From JAGQTE01 sp964648005 (lineage in GTDB: Bacteria > Actinomycetota > Acidimicrobiia > Acidimicrobiales > Acidimicrobilacustridaceae), in contig CAZYKR010000006.1 in NCBI GenBank assembly GCA_964648005.1, forward strand, positions 1 to 38,435: a stretch of 38,435 nucleotides of DNA, in the 5' to 3' direction. Both the position numbers and the translations under genes were made by a program. The notes under the pieces are model-generated. The model worked only from the letters and a program-made list of their open reading frames with translations. It had not been told where the DNA came from and ran no database searches. Below, piece by piece: positions 8,497 through 16,352 of the stretch (within the stretch, counting starts at the first letter, position 1; every line of letters starts with the position of its first letter).

Positions 8497-8502
8497 TACC
8501 GT
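8497..8502 (+). promoter_or_regulatory. Leaderless -10 box (TACCGT) for the gene at 8509
   Basis: TACCGT ends 6 bases before the GTG at 8509, and no ribosome site is present in the 23 bases after the pyrophosphatase stop. A leaderless transcript is the simplest reading. Confidence 0.5.
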
Positions 8503-8508
8503 CCTGCC

Positions 8509-8988
8509 GTGCCCGCCGACCGCTTCGTCATCGTCGACGCCGACATGCTCGCGGGGTGGCGGCGGCCCACCAGCTCGCTCGACCAGCTGCACGACGCCGT
8601 CGCCCAGCTCCGCCGGCAGGAGCCCGGCGTCGGCGTCGCCGTGGTCGGCGACCCGGCGCTGAAGTGGGCGCTGCCCGAGTCCGAGCACGATCGCCTCGAG
8701 CTCGACATCACCTCGCGCTCGATCGTCTTCGCGCCGGCCGGCACCGTCGGCGGACACAAGGGCTTCATCAGCCGCTGCGTCGAGACCGCCCGCGCCCGGG
8801 GCCTGACCCCCGTCGTGCTCTCCGACCAGGCCATCCCCGGCGCGCCGCTGATCCGCGTACGTCGTGACATGGCCGGCCAGTGGGTCTTCGACCTCGACAC
8901 CGTCGTGACCACGACCGCCGCCGCCGCCGACGCTGCCGCAGCCGCCTCGCACGGCGCCCACCACCGCCGCCGCGGCCGCAGCCGCTGA
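8509..8988 (+). CDS. Hypothetical protein, possible PIN/NYN-like nuclease fold
   Basis: A 159-residue protein I cannot name with certainty. It begins with a hydrophobic strand ending in an aspartate (RFVIVDADMLAGW), has VAVVGDPALKWALPE, then a strand-rich core SIVFAPAGTVGGHKGFISRC and VVLSDQAIPG. This order (Asp after strand 1, GDPxxKW, a glycine-rich loop, then a late VVxSD) is reminiscent of NYN/Zc3h12a-type ribonucleases, though the DDRFI-like acidic pair of that family is not evident. The last 30 residues are Ala-rich then Arg/His-rich (HHRRRGRSR), which would suit nucleic acid binding. The start is fixed by the leaderless promoter. A candidate terminator follows at 9002. Confidence 0.6.
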   Translation: MPADRFVIVDADMLAGWRRPTSSLDQLHDAVAQLRRQEPGVGVAVVGDPALKWALPESEHDRLELDITSRSIVFAPAGTVGGHKGFISRCVETARARGLTPVVLSDQAIPGAPLIRVRRDMAGQWVFDLDTVVTTTAAAADAAAAASHGAHHRRRGRSR

Positions 8989-9001
8989 CGGACCGAGCGC
9001 C

Positions 9002-9018
9002 CGGGCCGGCTCGGCCCG
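9002..9018 (+). terminator. Candidate terminator hairpin
   Basis: CGGGCC (9002-9007) pairs with GGCCCG (9013-9018) around a 5-base loop, 14 bases after the stop of the gene ending at 8988. There is no T tract, so it is only a candidate. Confidence 0.3.
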
Positions 9019-9125
9019 CAACCCTCCTCAAGAACAGATCGTGCCCGGTGCCGGCCAGGTAGCCACCTCGCTCGGGGCACGTGCCTCGGATCGCGACCAG
9101 CATTCGATTCGAGAGATGTCTGGCG

Positions 9126-9560
9126 TCATGGACTCATTACGCAGACCACATCTACTTCAGCGGCGCTGAGGTGGATGCGTCCTGGATCGCTCTGGCGGTC
9201 GAAGGCGAAGCTCAGATTGCAGCCAGCACCCTCTCCATCTGGAGCGGGTCCGCTCATGTCCACTACCTCTCGGGAGTCATCGAACGGATCGACGATCGGT
9301 GGTTTCAACTCGTAACCCTCAGGGAGCGTGACCGATGACAACTCGACCTTCTGAGGCCAAGTGACGTCCGCGGTGAGGCCTTGTCGATTCCACTCAACAA
9401 CCTCGACTGATGCCCCTTCGCCAAAGTCGATACTCTCCAACAAAGAAGCCGACCTCGCCTGTCCAGGATCGTCAGGGGTGCAGCAGACCATCAGCACCGC
9501 TCCTGCAATAGAACTGGCCGCGACACGCGCCCACCGTCCTACTTGTACGCCTAAAGGCAT
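9126..9560 (-). CDS. Orphan secreted or lipoprotein-like protein
   Basis: A 144-residue protein of unknown function. The N terminus has arginine followed by a hydrophobic segment (VAASSIAGAVLMVCC) that looks like a signal peptide; the double cysteine may be a poor lipobox, with valine rather than Gly/Ala before the first cysteine. The rest is acidic and beta-rich, with two later cysteines (GAGCNLSF and VDVVCV) that could pair in an oxidised compartment. The ATG at 9558-9560 follows an AAGGAAG ribosome site by 4 bases, which supports translation. The gene and flanks are visibly less GC-rich than the rest of the window, with codons such as TCA, ACT and GAA used freely, consistent with recent gain. 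I recognise no family. Confidence 0.6.
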   Translation of the reverse strand: MPLGVQVGRWARVAASSIAGAVLMVCCTPDDPGQARSASLLESIDFGEGASVEVVEWNRQGLTADVTWPQKVELSSVTLPEGYELKPPIVDPFDDSREVVDMSGPAPDGEGAGCNLSFAFDRQSDPGRIHLSAAEVDVVCVMSP

Positions 9561-9684
9561 CCGACTTCCTTCGCAAGACCAGTATGAGAAGGTCCACCAC
9601 AAGCGGCCTGGATATAGGAATTTGGATCCCGCTCTATGCGTGGCTCCCAGCGGTCGTATCGACCTTCTGCCCGAGGGGGACACA

Positions 9685-9708
9685 CTTCGGAAGAGGCGCG
9701 ATCCGAAG
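9685..9708 (-). terminator. Candidate hairpin between thioesterase II and orphan gene
   Basis: CTTCGGA (9685-9691) is the reverse complement of TCCGAAG (9702-9708), loop of 10 bases, in the 223-base gap downstream of the thioesterase II stop. It could end the thioesterase transcript. No T tract. The rest of 9561-9783 shows nothing else I can call except the ribosome site of the orphan gene. Confidence 0.3.
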
Positions 9709-9783
9709 CGGGCCGTGACGAACCGTGGCAGGCACCGGGTGCGCCGTCCTCCACGACAGGTGCCGCCTGACCGTCGCCCCTCG

Positions 9784-10638
9784 CTACGTGCGACGGACGC
9801 GCAGCAAGGCCTCCTGGGCCATCGACACGCCGAGCACGCCGTCGACGCTGTGCATCGTGCCCATCGCCAGGCCGCGGGCGCCGGCGTTGGAGACCGACCG
9901 CAGTTCGTAGAGGAACCACTCGTCGGCACGCATCGGTCGATGGAACCACAGGGCATGGTCCAGGCTGGCGCCCATCAACCGTTCGAGGGCCAGCTCCGGC
10001 ACCGGTGCCCGGGCCGCCACCAGCGCCCCCATGTCCGACAGGAACGTCAGCACGCACCGGTGCACCGCCAGGTCGTCGCCGATCGAGCGTTTGAGGCGCA
10101 CCCACACCCGGCGCGTCGCCTCGACGTAGCCGTCGGGACGCGGCTCGGTCGGGCCCAGCTCGAGCATCTCCATCGGCAGGTACGGCCGGGCGTCGTCGGG
10201 GATGAAGCTGACGACGTTGCCCGCCTCGGCCGGCGACGGCACGTCGGTCGCCATCGGTTGCTGGTAGTCGACGCCGTCCTCGGGCACGTGGAAGGACGTC
10301 GACACCTCGAAGATGGCCTCGTCCTCCTGCGTCGCCAGCACCCGGCGTGTGGCGAACGACCGGCCGTCGCGCGTCCGCTCCACGGCGTAGACGATCGGCA
10401 CACCGGGACGGCCCGGCCTGATGAAGTAGGCGTGCAGGGAGTGCACCAGCAGCGGCGGGTCGACGGTCGACGACGCGGCGCGCAGCGCCTGCGCCGCCAC
10501 CTGACCGCCGTAGACGCGCTCGCCGTACCCACGGTCGGGGTTGGCGACGACGTAGCGATCCGGTCCGTCGGGCGCGCCGAGGTCGAGCAGGTCGAGGAGT
10601 CGCCCGACGGGATCGTGCGCGTCCGGTGCGCCGCTCAC
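9784..10638 (-). CDS. tesB: Acyl-CoA thioesterase II (TesB family)
   Basis: A 284-residue double-hotdog thioesterase that hydrolyses acyl-CoA to free fatty acid and CoA. Family segments are present: RVYGGQVAAQAL, VHSLHAYFIRPG, DGRSFATRRV, LTFLSDMG, and MGASLDHALWFHR, which includes the catalytic Asp region, with the full length matching the usual 285. No signal peptide. The GTG at 10638 overlaps the stop of the upstream zinc-ribbon gene as GTGA, so the two are coupled. Longer in-frame extensions are rejected for that reason. Confidence 0.93.
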   Translation of the reverse strand: MSGAPDAHDPVGRLLDLLDLGAPDGPDRYVVANPDRGYGERVYGGQVAAQALRAASSTVDPPLLVHSLHAYFIRPGRPGVPIVYAVERTRDGRSFATRRVLATQEDEAIFEVSTSFHVPEDGVDYQQPMATDVPSPAEAGNVVSFIPDDARPYLPMEMLELGPTEPRPDGYVEATRRVWVRLKRSIGDDLAVHRCVLTFLSDMGALVAARAPVPELALERLMGASLDHALWFHRPMRADEWFLYELRSVSNAGARGLAMGTMHSVDGVLGVSMAQEALLRVRRT

Positions 10639-10997
10639 ACCGCGAACGGGTCGTGCCCGTCCATCGGCTCGCCGCAGAATTGACACGTGCGCGCACCGAC
10701 GGTGACCGCCGCGTCGCAGGACGGGCAGCGCCGTGCCGGTGCCACCTCGCGCTTGCCGTTGACCGCGCCGCTGCGCCCATCGATCTCGAGGACCTTGGCC
10801 GCCAGATCCTCGTGGGTGAGACCCAGCCGTTCGGCGAGCAGCTCCCACATCGCCTCGGTCAGCAGCACGTGCCGATCGAGGCGATCCTCGACGTCCTCGT
10901 TCGATCGCCGCGTCCTGGCCGACTCGATCTGCGCCTGCATGTCGGCCGCCCGCCGATGCCGAACCGAATCCGCCGCCTCGTTGCCGTACCCCCACAT
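10635..10997 (-). CDS. Small zinc-ribbon protein
   Basis: A 120-residue cytoplasmic protein with a mostly helical, charged N-terminal part (about 20-85, with GLTHEDLAAKVLEID) and a C-terminal zinc ribbon made by CPSC and CQFC, spaced 11 residues apart. The ribbon resembles the CxxC pairs of zinc_ribbon_2/DUF-type adaptor domains, not a catalytic site. ATG at 10997 is the first good start after the divergent promoter region. It is coupled by a 4-base overlap to the thioesterase II gene. Function unknown; a regulatory or scaffold role is possible. Confidence 0.75.
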   Translation of the reverse strand: MWGYGNEAADSVRHRRAADMQAQIESARTRRSNEDVEDRLDRHVLLTEAMWELLAERLGLTHEDLAAKVLEIDGRSGAVNGKREVAPARRCPSCDAAVTVGARTCQFCGEPMDGHDPFAV

Positions 10998-11060
10998 GGC
11001 GCCCAAGGCTCGCGGGCCGTCGCCTCGCCCGCAAGTGGTTGCCGGGGCCCGGCCGGTGGC

Positions 11061-11066
11061 TAGCCT
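11061..11066 (+). promoter_or_regulatory. Leaderless -10 box (TAGCCT) for the FmdB-type gene
   Basis: TAGCCT ends 6 bases before the GTG at 11073. A TTGCCG element at 11039-11044, 16 bases upstream, is a fair -35 box. No ribosome site. It is the most complete leaderless promoter in the window. Confidence 0.6.
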
Positions 11067-11072
11067 GACCGG

Positions 11073-11303
11073 GTGCCCCGCTACGAGTACCGCTGCCGCA
11101 CCTGCGCCGCCACCTTCGAGCTGCGCCGGACCATGACCGAGGCCAACGCTCCGGCGACCTGCCCGGCCGGGCACGACGACACGACCCGGCTGCTGTCGGT
11201 GTTCGCCAGTGTCGGCGCCGGCGGCGACACCGCCCCGGCAGCGGCCAACGCGCCGATGAGCGGTGGCGGTTGCGGGGCCGGCTGCGCCTGTGCCCACGGC
11301 TGA
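11073..11303 (+). CDS. FmdB family zinc-ribbon protein
   Basis: A 76-residue protein starting PRYEYRCRTCAATFE, the standard opening of the FmdB putative regulatory family: strand, CxxC, then a second cysteine in CPAGH where many members have CPxC. The tail is glycine- and cysteine-rich (GGGCGAGCACAHG), common in this family. Its role is not established in general; members sit beside unrelated operons. The GTG start is set by the PRYEY motif and the leaderless promoter just before it. Confidence 0.87.
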   Translation: MPRYEYRCRTCAATFELRRTMTEANAPATCPAGHDDTTRLLSVFASVGAGGDTAPAAANAPMSGGGCGAGCACAHG

Positions 11304-11374
11304 ACACCGCCGACAGCCAACACGACGCGCGCTCCAGTTCCTGCCAGTCCTGCCGATAGGGAGGATGGTGCGCC

Positions 11375-14300
11375 ATGGGGATCGATCACGTGCTTGACGT
11401 GGCCGAGCGGGATGCCGCCGGCGACGACGGTGAGGGAGGGAGCGGACTCGCGCCCCTGCCCAAGCGCGTCGACGACGAGCTCGCCGCGCTGCCACCGATC
11501 GAGGCGGTCAGCCAGCTGCTCGAGCGCACCGCTGCGCTCCTGCGAACCCTCGACACCGACGAGGCCGGTCTTGCCGAGGACGAAGAGGAGCAGCGGCTCC
11601 GCATCGAGGCCGAGAAGAAGGAGTACCGGGCCGCCGCTGAGCGCGCGCTCGATGAGCTGGGCCAGTTCGGGGTCGAGGCCGAGAAGATCGCCACCAAGAA
11701 GGGCAAGCTCGACGTCCTCCAGCAGGCGATGGCTCGCGCCAAGCCCCCGAAGGGCCGGCTGGACTATGCCCAGATCCGCGCCGAGCTCCTCGACGAGCTG
11801 CGTACGGCGCGGGGCATCACCGGCGCCATCCGCCTCCCGCGCATCGGCGAGCTGCTCGTCACCATCGGCGCCGCCGTCGAGCAGATGGTCGACGAGGCGG
11901 AGCACTACACCGAACGCCGACTGCGCGAGGCGGCGCAGGAGACCCAGACCGAGACGAAAGAGGCCCGGGCCAGCTTCGACATCGGTCTGATGGTGCTCAA
12001 TCGGGACCTCGTCACCCTCGACGAGGCCCTGCCCACGGCGGCTCGACCCTGGGGCAGCCCGGCATGGCACGCCTGGCACCCGCCCGACGACGACACCACG
12101 CAGACGGTCGTCCGGCTCGGCGGGCTGGCTGACCCTCGCCTGCCGGCCGAGCTGCCGATGCTGTGGGCCTTCCCGCCCGACGAGGGTCTGTTCCTCGACC
12201 CCGGTGCGCAGCACCGTGAGGCCGCCATCGCCGCCGTCCAGTCGCTGACCTTGCGGGTGCTGTGCGCCATGCCGCCCGGCTCGGTGCGCGTCAGCGTCAT
12301 CGACCCGAAGGGCCTGGGTGACGCCGCGGCGTCGCTGATGGGCTTCGCCGAGCACGGCGACGTGGTCCTCGGCGAGTCGGTCGCCACCACCGGGACCGAC
12401 ATCGACCGGCTGCTCGGCGAGACGTCGCGACACATCGAGCGGGTCGTCCAGCACTACCTCCGTGGCCGGTTCGCCACCCTGGCCGAGGCCAACGCCGCCG
12501 CCGGCGAGGTCGTCGAGCCGTACCGGCTGCTGCTGGTCTTCGACCACCCGGCGGGGCTCTCCGAGGAGTCGACCGCTGTGCTGGCCGCCATCGCCGCCAA
12601 CGGCCCACGCTGCGGGGTGTTCCCCATCATCACGAAGCAGGCCCAGGTCGGCCAGGCCTTCGCCACGGCGTGGAACGCGCCGAAGCTCGACGGCCTCACG
12701 ACCCACAAGGCCGACAAGAGCGGGTTCTCCGTCAGCTTCCGCAAGGCCGGCACCTGGCAGGTGCGCTTCGACGAGCCCCCCGCCGCCGGTCACGCCGACG
12801 CGCTCGACCTGACCGGCGGCCCCGTCGCCGACGAGGTCGACACCGGCATCGACATCGGCCCGACCGTCGAGATCGGACCGGTCGATCCGATGTTGCTCGA
12901 CCGGCTCGTCGCCACCATCGGCGGCGGCGCGACGGCCCGCCGCGAACGGTCCGTGGCCATCGACCGGCTCTTCGCCGTGTTCGGACGCGGCGGTGGCATC
13001 GGTGGCGCCACGCTCGATCGTCCGGTCGACCCGGAGCAGTCGTCGACGTGGTGGCAGGCGAGCTCGGCCCACGGGCTGCTGGTGCCGATCGGTCGCACCG
13101 GCGCCGATGCCACCGCCGTGCGGCTCGACGCCTCGCGCGGCGGGTTGCTCGTCATCGGCCGGCCGGGCAGCGGTATCGGCAACGCGCTGACGGCGCTGGT
13201 GCTCGGGCTGGGGTTGATCTACGGACCCGACGAGCTCGAGCTGCGACTGCTGGGCATGGGCACCACGCCCGAGCTGGGACGGTTTGCCGAGCACGCGCTA
13301 CCCCACGCGTCGATCGTGGCAGACGAGGCCGATCCGGCTTTGGTGGTCTCGGTGTTGGCCGACCTGGTCGACGAGCTCGAACGTCGCTACGAGCTGCTGC
13401 GCGGCACGGTCGGTGAACGCGCCGGGTTGGGGGCATACCGTGACGAGACCGGCGAGCGCCTGCCCCGCATCGTCTGCCTCATCGACCAGTTCGGCGCGCT
13501 CGCCCGACGGCGGCCCGGCACGGCGGACCCAGCGCCGCTGCTCGATCGGCTGGCACGACTCGGTGCACCGGTCGGCATCCAGCTGGTGCTCGCCACCTCC
13601 ACCGCCGACCCCGCCGCCATGGATCTCGGCGTGGTGGACCTGCTCGAGCCCCGCCTCCTGCTGCGCATGGACGACGAGGCCGCCCGCCGGCTCGCCGGCG
13701 ACGAGCTCGCCGACGAGGTGACCGCTGCCGCGCTCCCGGGCGATGCCTCGCTGCTGGCGGCTCCGGGCGACGTCGCCTCGCATCGGAGCCTGCGCACCGT
13801 GCTGGTGGAGCCGCTCGACCTCGAGCTGTGCCTGCGCGAGGTGCGCCGGCTGGCCGACGAGCGCGGCATCGGCCGCCGCCCGCGCGTCGTGTCCGGCCGC
13901 AAGCCGGCGCGGTTCGAGCAGGCCGACCTCGCCACCTTCGTGCGACGCGCCGCCACCGACGGCCGCACGACCAGCCTGCTGCTCGGCGACCCGATCCAGC
14001 TCGGGCCACCTGTGGAGCTCGACCTGCGCCGGCGCGACGGCGAGAACGTCCTGGCACTCACCCCCGACGCGGCGCAGGGCCAAGGCCTGCTGCTGGCAGC
14101 GGTGACCAGCGCCGTCTTCGCCCAGGGCGGCCACCTGGCGACGATGGCCCTGGACTTCATGCCGATGGAAGACGGCTTCACCGAGTCGATGCACGTGCTC
14201 GGCGCCGGCCCGTGGACGATCCAACCCGCCCGACGCCGGAGCATGGCCCAAGTCCTCGACGTCATCGCTCGGATCGTGCGCGACCGCACCGACGCCGACG

Positions 14301-14728
14301 ACGCCCGGGCCAAGACCGTGCTCCTGGTGCTCAACGGTCTCGGTCGAGCACGCGAGCTGACGCTCGACGCCGGCGGCGCCCCCGAAGCCGAGGCAGCGCA
14401 CCTGTACGAGCAACTCGAGGTGATCGTGCGCCACGGGCCCGAGGTCGGCGTCCACACCCTGGCGTGGTGCGATTCGCTCGAACGCCTCGAGCGGCGCCTC
14501 CCGCCTCGCCTGCTCGACGGGTTCGCCCGGCGCATCGCCGGTCCGACGTCGGCCGAGGACGGCGTGGTGTTCGCCGACACCGAGACCACGGCGACGCTCA
14601 ACCCCAACCAGGCCGTGCTCGTCGACGTCGACCAAGGCCGACTGGAGACGTTCGCTCCCTACGCCGCGCCGCCGCGCGACTGGTTGCTGCGCGCCGTGCA
14701 GGCCGCGTCAGGCCACGCCGACGACTGA
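11375..14728 (+). CDS. Large FtsK/SpoIIIE-like protein with degenerate P-loop
   Basis: A 1117-residue cytoplasmic protein. Residues about 30-215 are charged and helical, likely a coiled coil (EEEQRLRIEAEKKEYRAAAER). A first ATPase-like module follows (about 260-450: LRVLCAMPPGSVRVSVIDP, EVVEPYRLLLVFDHPAG), a second at about 575-800 and a third at about 880-1110 (VLLVLNGLGRARELTLD, GPEVGVHTLAWCD, FAPYAAPP). This layout fits a group of FtsK-related proteins in which the second module normally holds the working P-loop. Here that loop reads GRPGSGIGN at 595-603: the Walker lysine and the following Ser/Thr are gone, and the Walker B end is DQ (704-705), not DE. It should therefore bind or hydrolyse ATP poorly. 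GGGAGG precedes the ATG at 11375. Neighbours do not reveal its function. Confidence 0.8.
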   Translation: MGIDHVLDVAERDAAGDDGEGGSGLAPLPKRVDDELAALPPIEAVSQLLERTAALLRTLDTDEAGLAEDEEEQRLRIEAEKKEYRAAAERALDELGQFGVEAEKIATKKGKLDVLQQAMARAKPPKGRLDYAQIRAELLDELRTARGITGAIRLPRIGELLVTIGAAVEQMVDEAEHYTERRLREAAQETQTETKEARASFDIGLMVLNRDLVTLDEALPTAARPWGSPAWHAWHPPDDDTTQTVVRLGGLADPRLPAELPMLWAFPPDEGLFLDPGAQHREAAIAAVQSLTLRVLCAMPPGSVRVSVIDPKGLGDAAASLMGFAEHGDVVLGESVATTGTDIDRLLGETSRHIERVVQHYLRGRFATLAEANAAAGEVVEPYRLLLVFDHPAGLSEESTAVLAAIAANGPRCGVFPIITKQAQVGQAFATAWNAPKLDGLTTHKADKSGFSVSFRKAGTWQVRFDEPPAAGHADALDLTGGPVADEVDTGIDIGPTVEIGPVDPMLLDRLVATIGGGATARRERSVAIDRLFAVFGRGGGIGGATLDRPVDPEQSSTWWQASSAHGLLVPIGRTGADATAVRLDASRGGLLVIGRPGSGIGNALTALVLGLGLIYGPDELELRLLGMGTTPELGRFAEHALPHASIVADEADPALVVSVLADLVDELERRYELLRGTVGERAGLGAYRDETGERLPRIVCLIDQFGALARRRPGTADPAPLLDRLARLGAPVGIQLVLATSTADPAAMDLGVVDLLEPRLLLRMDDEAARRLAGDELADEVTAAALPGDASLLAAPGDVASHRSLRTVLVEPLDLELCLREVRRLADERGIGRRPRVVSGRKPARFEQADLATFVRRAATDGRTTSLLLGDPIQLGPPVELDLRRRDGENVLALTPDAAQGQGLLLAAVTSAVFAQGGHLATMALDFMPMEDGFTESMHVLGAGPWTIQPARRRSMAQVLDVIARIVRDRTDADDARAKTVLLVLNGLGRARELTLDAGGAPEAEAAHLYEQLEVIVRHGPEVGVHTLAWCDSLERLERRLPPRLLDGFARRIAGPTSAEDGVVFADTETTATLNPNQAVLVDVDQGRLETFAPYAAPPRDWLLRAVQAASGHADD

Positions 14729-14735
14729 TCCGTCC

Positions 14736-14757
14736 AACCAGGTGCTTCACAGCACCT
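14736..14757 (+). terminator. Hairpin, first copy of a duplicated 22-base element
   Basis: AGGTGCT and AGCACCT (reverse complements) flank a TCAC loop. It lies 7 bases after the FtsK-like stop and is identical to the second copy 25 bases downstream. It probably ends the FtsK-like transcript. Confidence 0.55.
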
Positions 14758-14760
14758 AAC

Positions 14761-14782
14761 AACCAGGTGCTTCACAGCACCT
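14761..14782 (-). terminator. Hairpin, second copy, overlapping the aldehyde dehydrogenase stop
   Basis: Same 22 bases as 14736-14757. This copy includes the last codons and the TGA (14772-14774) of the aldehyde dehydrogenase, so the first copy looks like a duplication of that gene end. Together they separate two convergent genes. Confidence 0.5.
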
Positions 14783-16196
14783 TGCGGATCAGCTTCTCCT
14801 TCCACGAGGAGTAGGGGGCGTACAGCAGCGGCGGATCGGGCTTCGTCGGCTTCTCGAGCACCGACTTCAGGTGGCTGAACGTGTCGAAGCCCGTCTGACC
14901 GTGGTAGGCGCCCATGCCCGACGGACCGACACCGCCGAAGGGGAGGTCCGGCACGATCAGATGCACGATGCCGTGGTTGACGCACGCACCGCCCGAGCTG
15001 GTCTGCCCGAGCACACGCTCGATCGTCTCCTTCGACCGGCTGTAGACGTACAGCGCCAGCGGCTTGGGACGGTCGTTGACGAAGTCGATGGCGTCATCGA
15101 CGCTCTCGACCGCGATGACCGGCAGGACGGGACCGAAGATCTCCTGCGTCATCAGGGGGCTGTCGACGTCGGGATCGACGACGATCGTCGGGGCGAGGTA
15201 GCGGTCCTCGACGTCGGCGGTGCCGCCGGTGACGATCGTGCCGCCATGACCATCGAGCAGACCGGTCAGCCGGGCGAGGTGCCGTTCGTTGACGATGCGT
15301 CCGAAGCTGTCGCTGCGTTGCGGGTCCGCACCGAAGTACTCGCCGATCACCGCCGTCATCTTGTCGACGAGGGCGTCGCGCACCGACGCCTCGACGAGGA
15401 GGTAGTCGTTGGCGACGCAGGTCTGGCCGGCGTTGAGGGTCTTGCCCCACACGATGCGATGCGCGGCGACGTCGAGATCGGCGTCGGCGGCCACGATGGT
15501 CGGGCTCTTGCCGCCGAGCTCGAGCGTGACCGGCGTGAGGTGCTCGGCGGCGGCGCGCATCACGACGCGACCGACGTCGGTGGACCCGGTGTAGAAGATG
15601 TGGTCGAAGCGCTGCTCGAGGATGGCCGTCGTCTCGGGGACACCCCCCTCGATGACGACGACGGCCTTGTCGTCGAGGTACCGGGGAATCAGGCGGGCGA
15701 GCACCGCGGAGCACGCCGGCGACACCTCCGACGGCTTGGCCACGACGCAGTTGCCCGCGGCCAGGGCCGCCGCCATCGGCAGCAGCAGGAGTTGGATCGG
15801 GTAGTTCCACGGGGCGATCACCAGCGCCACGCCCAAGGGCTCGGGCACGACCCGAGCACGGCCGGGCAGGCCCGTCAGGGGGACACCGGCCCGGCGGGGC
15901 TTGGCCCAGCGCTCCATGTGCTTGAGCGTGTGGGCGATCTCCTGCTTCGACGCACCGACGTCGGCGGTGAAGGCCTCGAGCACCGGCCGGCCCAGATCCT
16001 CCTGCAGGGCGCGCACGAAGTCGTCCTCGTGGTCGTTGAGCATGGCGAGCAGGCCTTCGAGCTGGGCTCGCCGCCAGGCCATAGAGCGGGTGCGCCCGGC
16101 GCGGAACTCGGCGCGCAGCCCATCGACGATCTCTCGGTACGGACCCTCGGGGCCGTCGGCGTGCACGGGCAGCGGCGTGCTGGCGGTGTCGGTCAT
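14772..16196 (-). CDS. Aldehyde dehydrogenase, class 3-like
   Basis: A 474-residue NAD(P)-dependent aldehyde dehydrogenase that oxidises aldehydes to acids. Catalytic C260 sits in NAGQTC, the general base E226 in LELGGKSP, and the cofactor site in FYTGSTDVG and APWNYPIQL. The short N terminus, APWNYP and the late PFGGVGPSGMGAYHG, FDTFSHLKSV sequence are features of class 3 / AlkH / coniferyl-aldehyde types. No signal peptide. ATG at 16196 has an AAGGGGG ribosome site. The 156 bases to the next upstream gene (16197-16352) show no other feature. Substrate unknown; fatty or aromatic aldehydes are likely. Confidence 0.93.
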   Translation of the reverse strand: MTDTASTPLPVHADGPEGPYREIVDGLRAEFRAGRTRSMAWRRAQLEGLLAMLNDHEDDFVRALQEDLGRPVLEAFTADVGASKQEIAHTLKHMERWAKPRRAGVPLTGLPGRARVVPEPLGVALVIAPWNYPIQLLLLPMAAALAAGNCVVAKPSEVSPACSAVLARLIPRYLDDKAVVVIEGGVPETTAILEQRFDHIFYTGSTDVGRVVMRAAAEHLTPVTLELGGKSPTIVAADADLDVAAHRIVWGKTLNAGQTCVANDYLLVEASVRDALVDKMTAVIGEYFGADPQRSDSFGRIVNERHLARLTGLLDGHGGTIVTGGTADVEDRYLAPTIVVDPDVDSPLMTQEIFGPVLPVIAVESVDDAIDFVNDRPKPLALYVYSRSKETIERVLGQTSSGGACVNHGIVHLIVPDLPFGGVGPSGMGAYHGQTGFDTFSHLKSVLEKPTKPDPPLLYAPYSSWKEKLIRKVL

Positions 16197-16352
16197 GGAT
16201 CCCCCTTGGATCGACCTCGGCTCGGCTCGACCGTCGGTCGCCTCGGTGCGCCTCGAGACAGACGCACAGCCGGTCTCCACGCTAACCCGACACAGGTCGA
16301 GACGGCACGTGACGACCGGAGCTGCGCTGGCGCCCGGCCCGACGGCGGGCGC

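Noticed and set aside
11081..13294. Long open frame on the reverse strand opposite the FtsK-like gene
   Set aside because: Its protein is a low-complexity mix of Gly, Arg, Val, Gln and Asp without any motif; it is the typical third-frame shadow of a high-GC gene. The FtsK-like frame has clear domain sequence.
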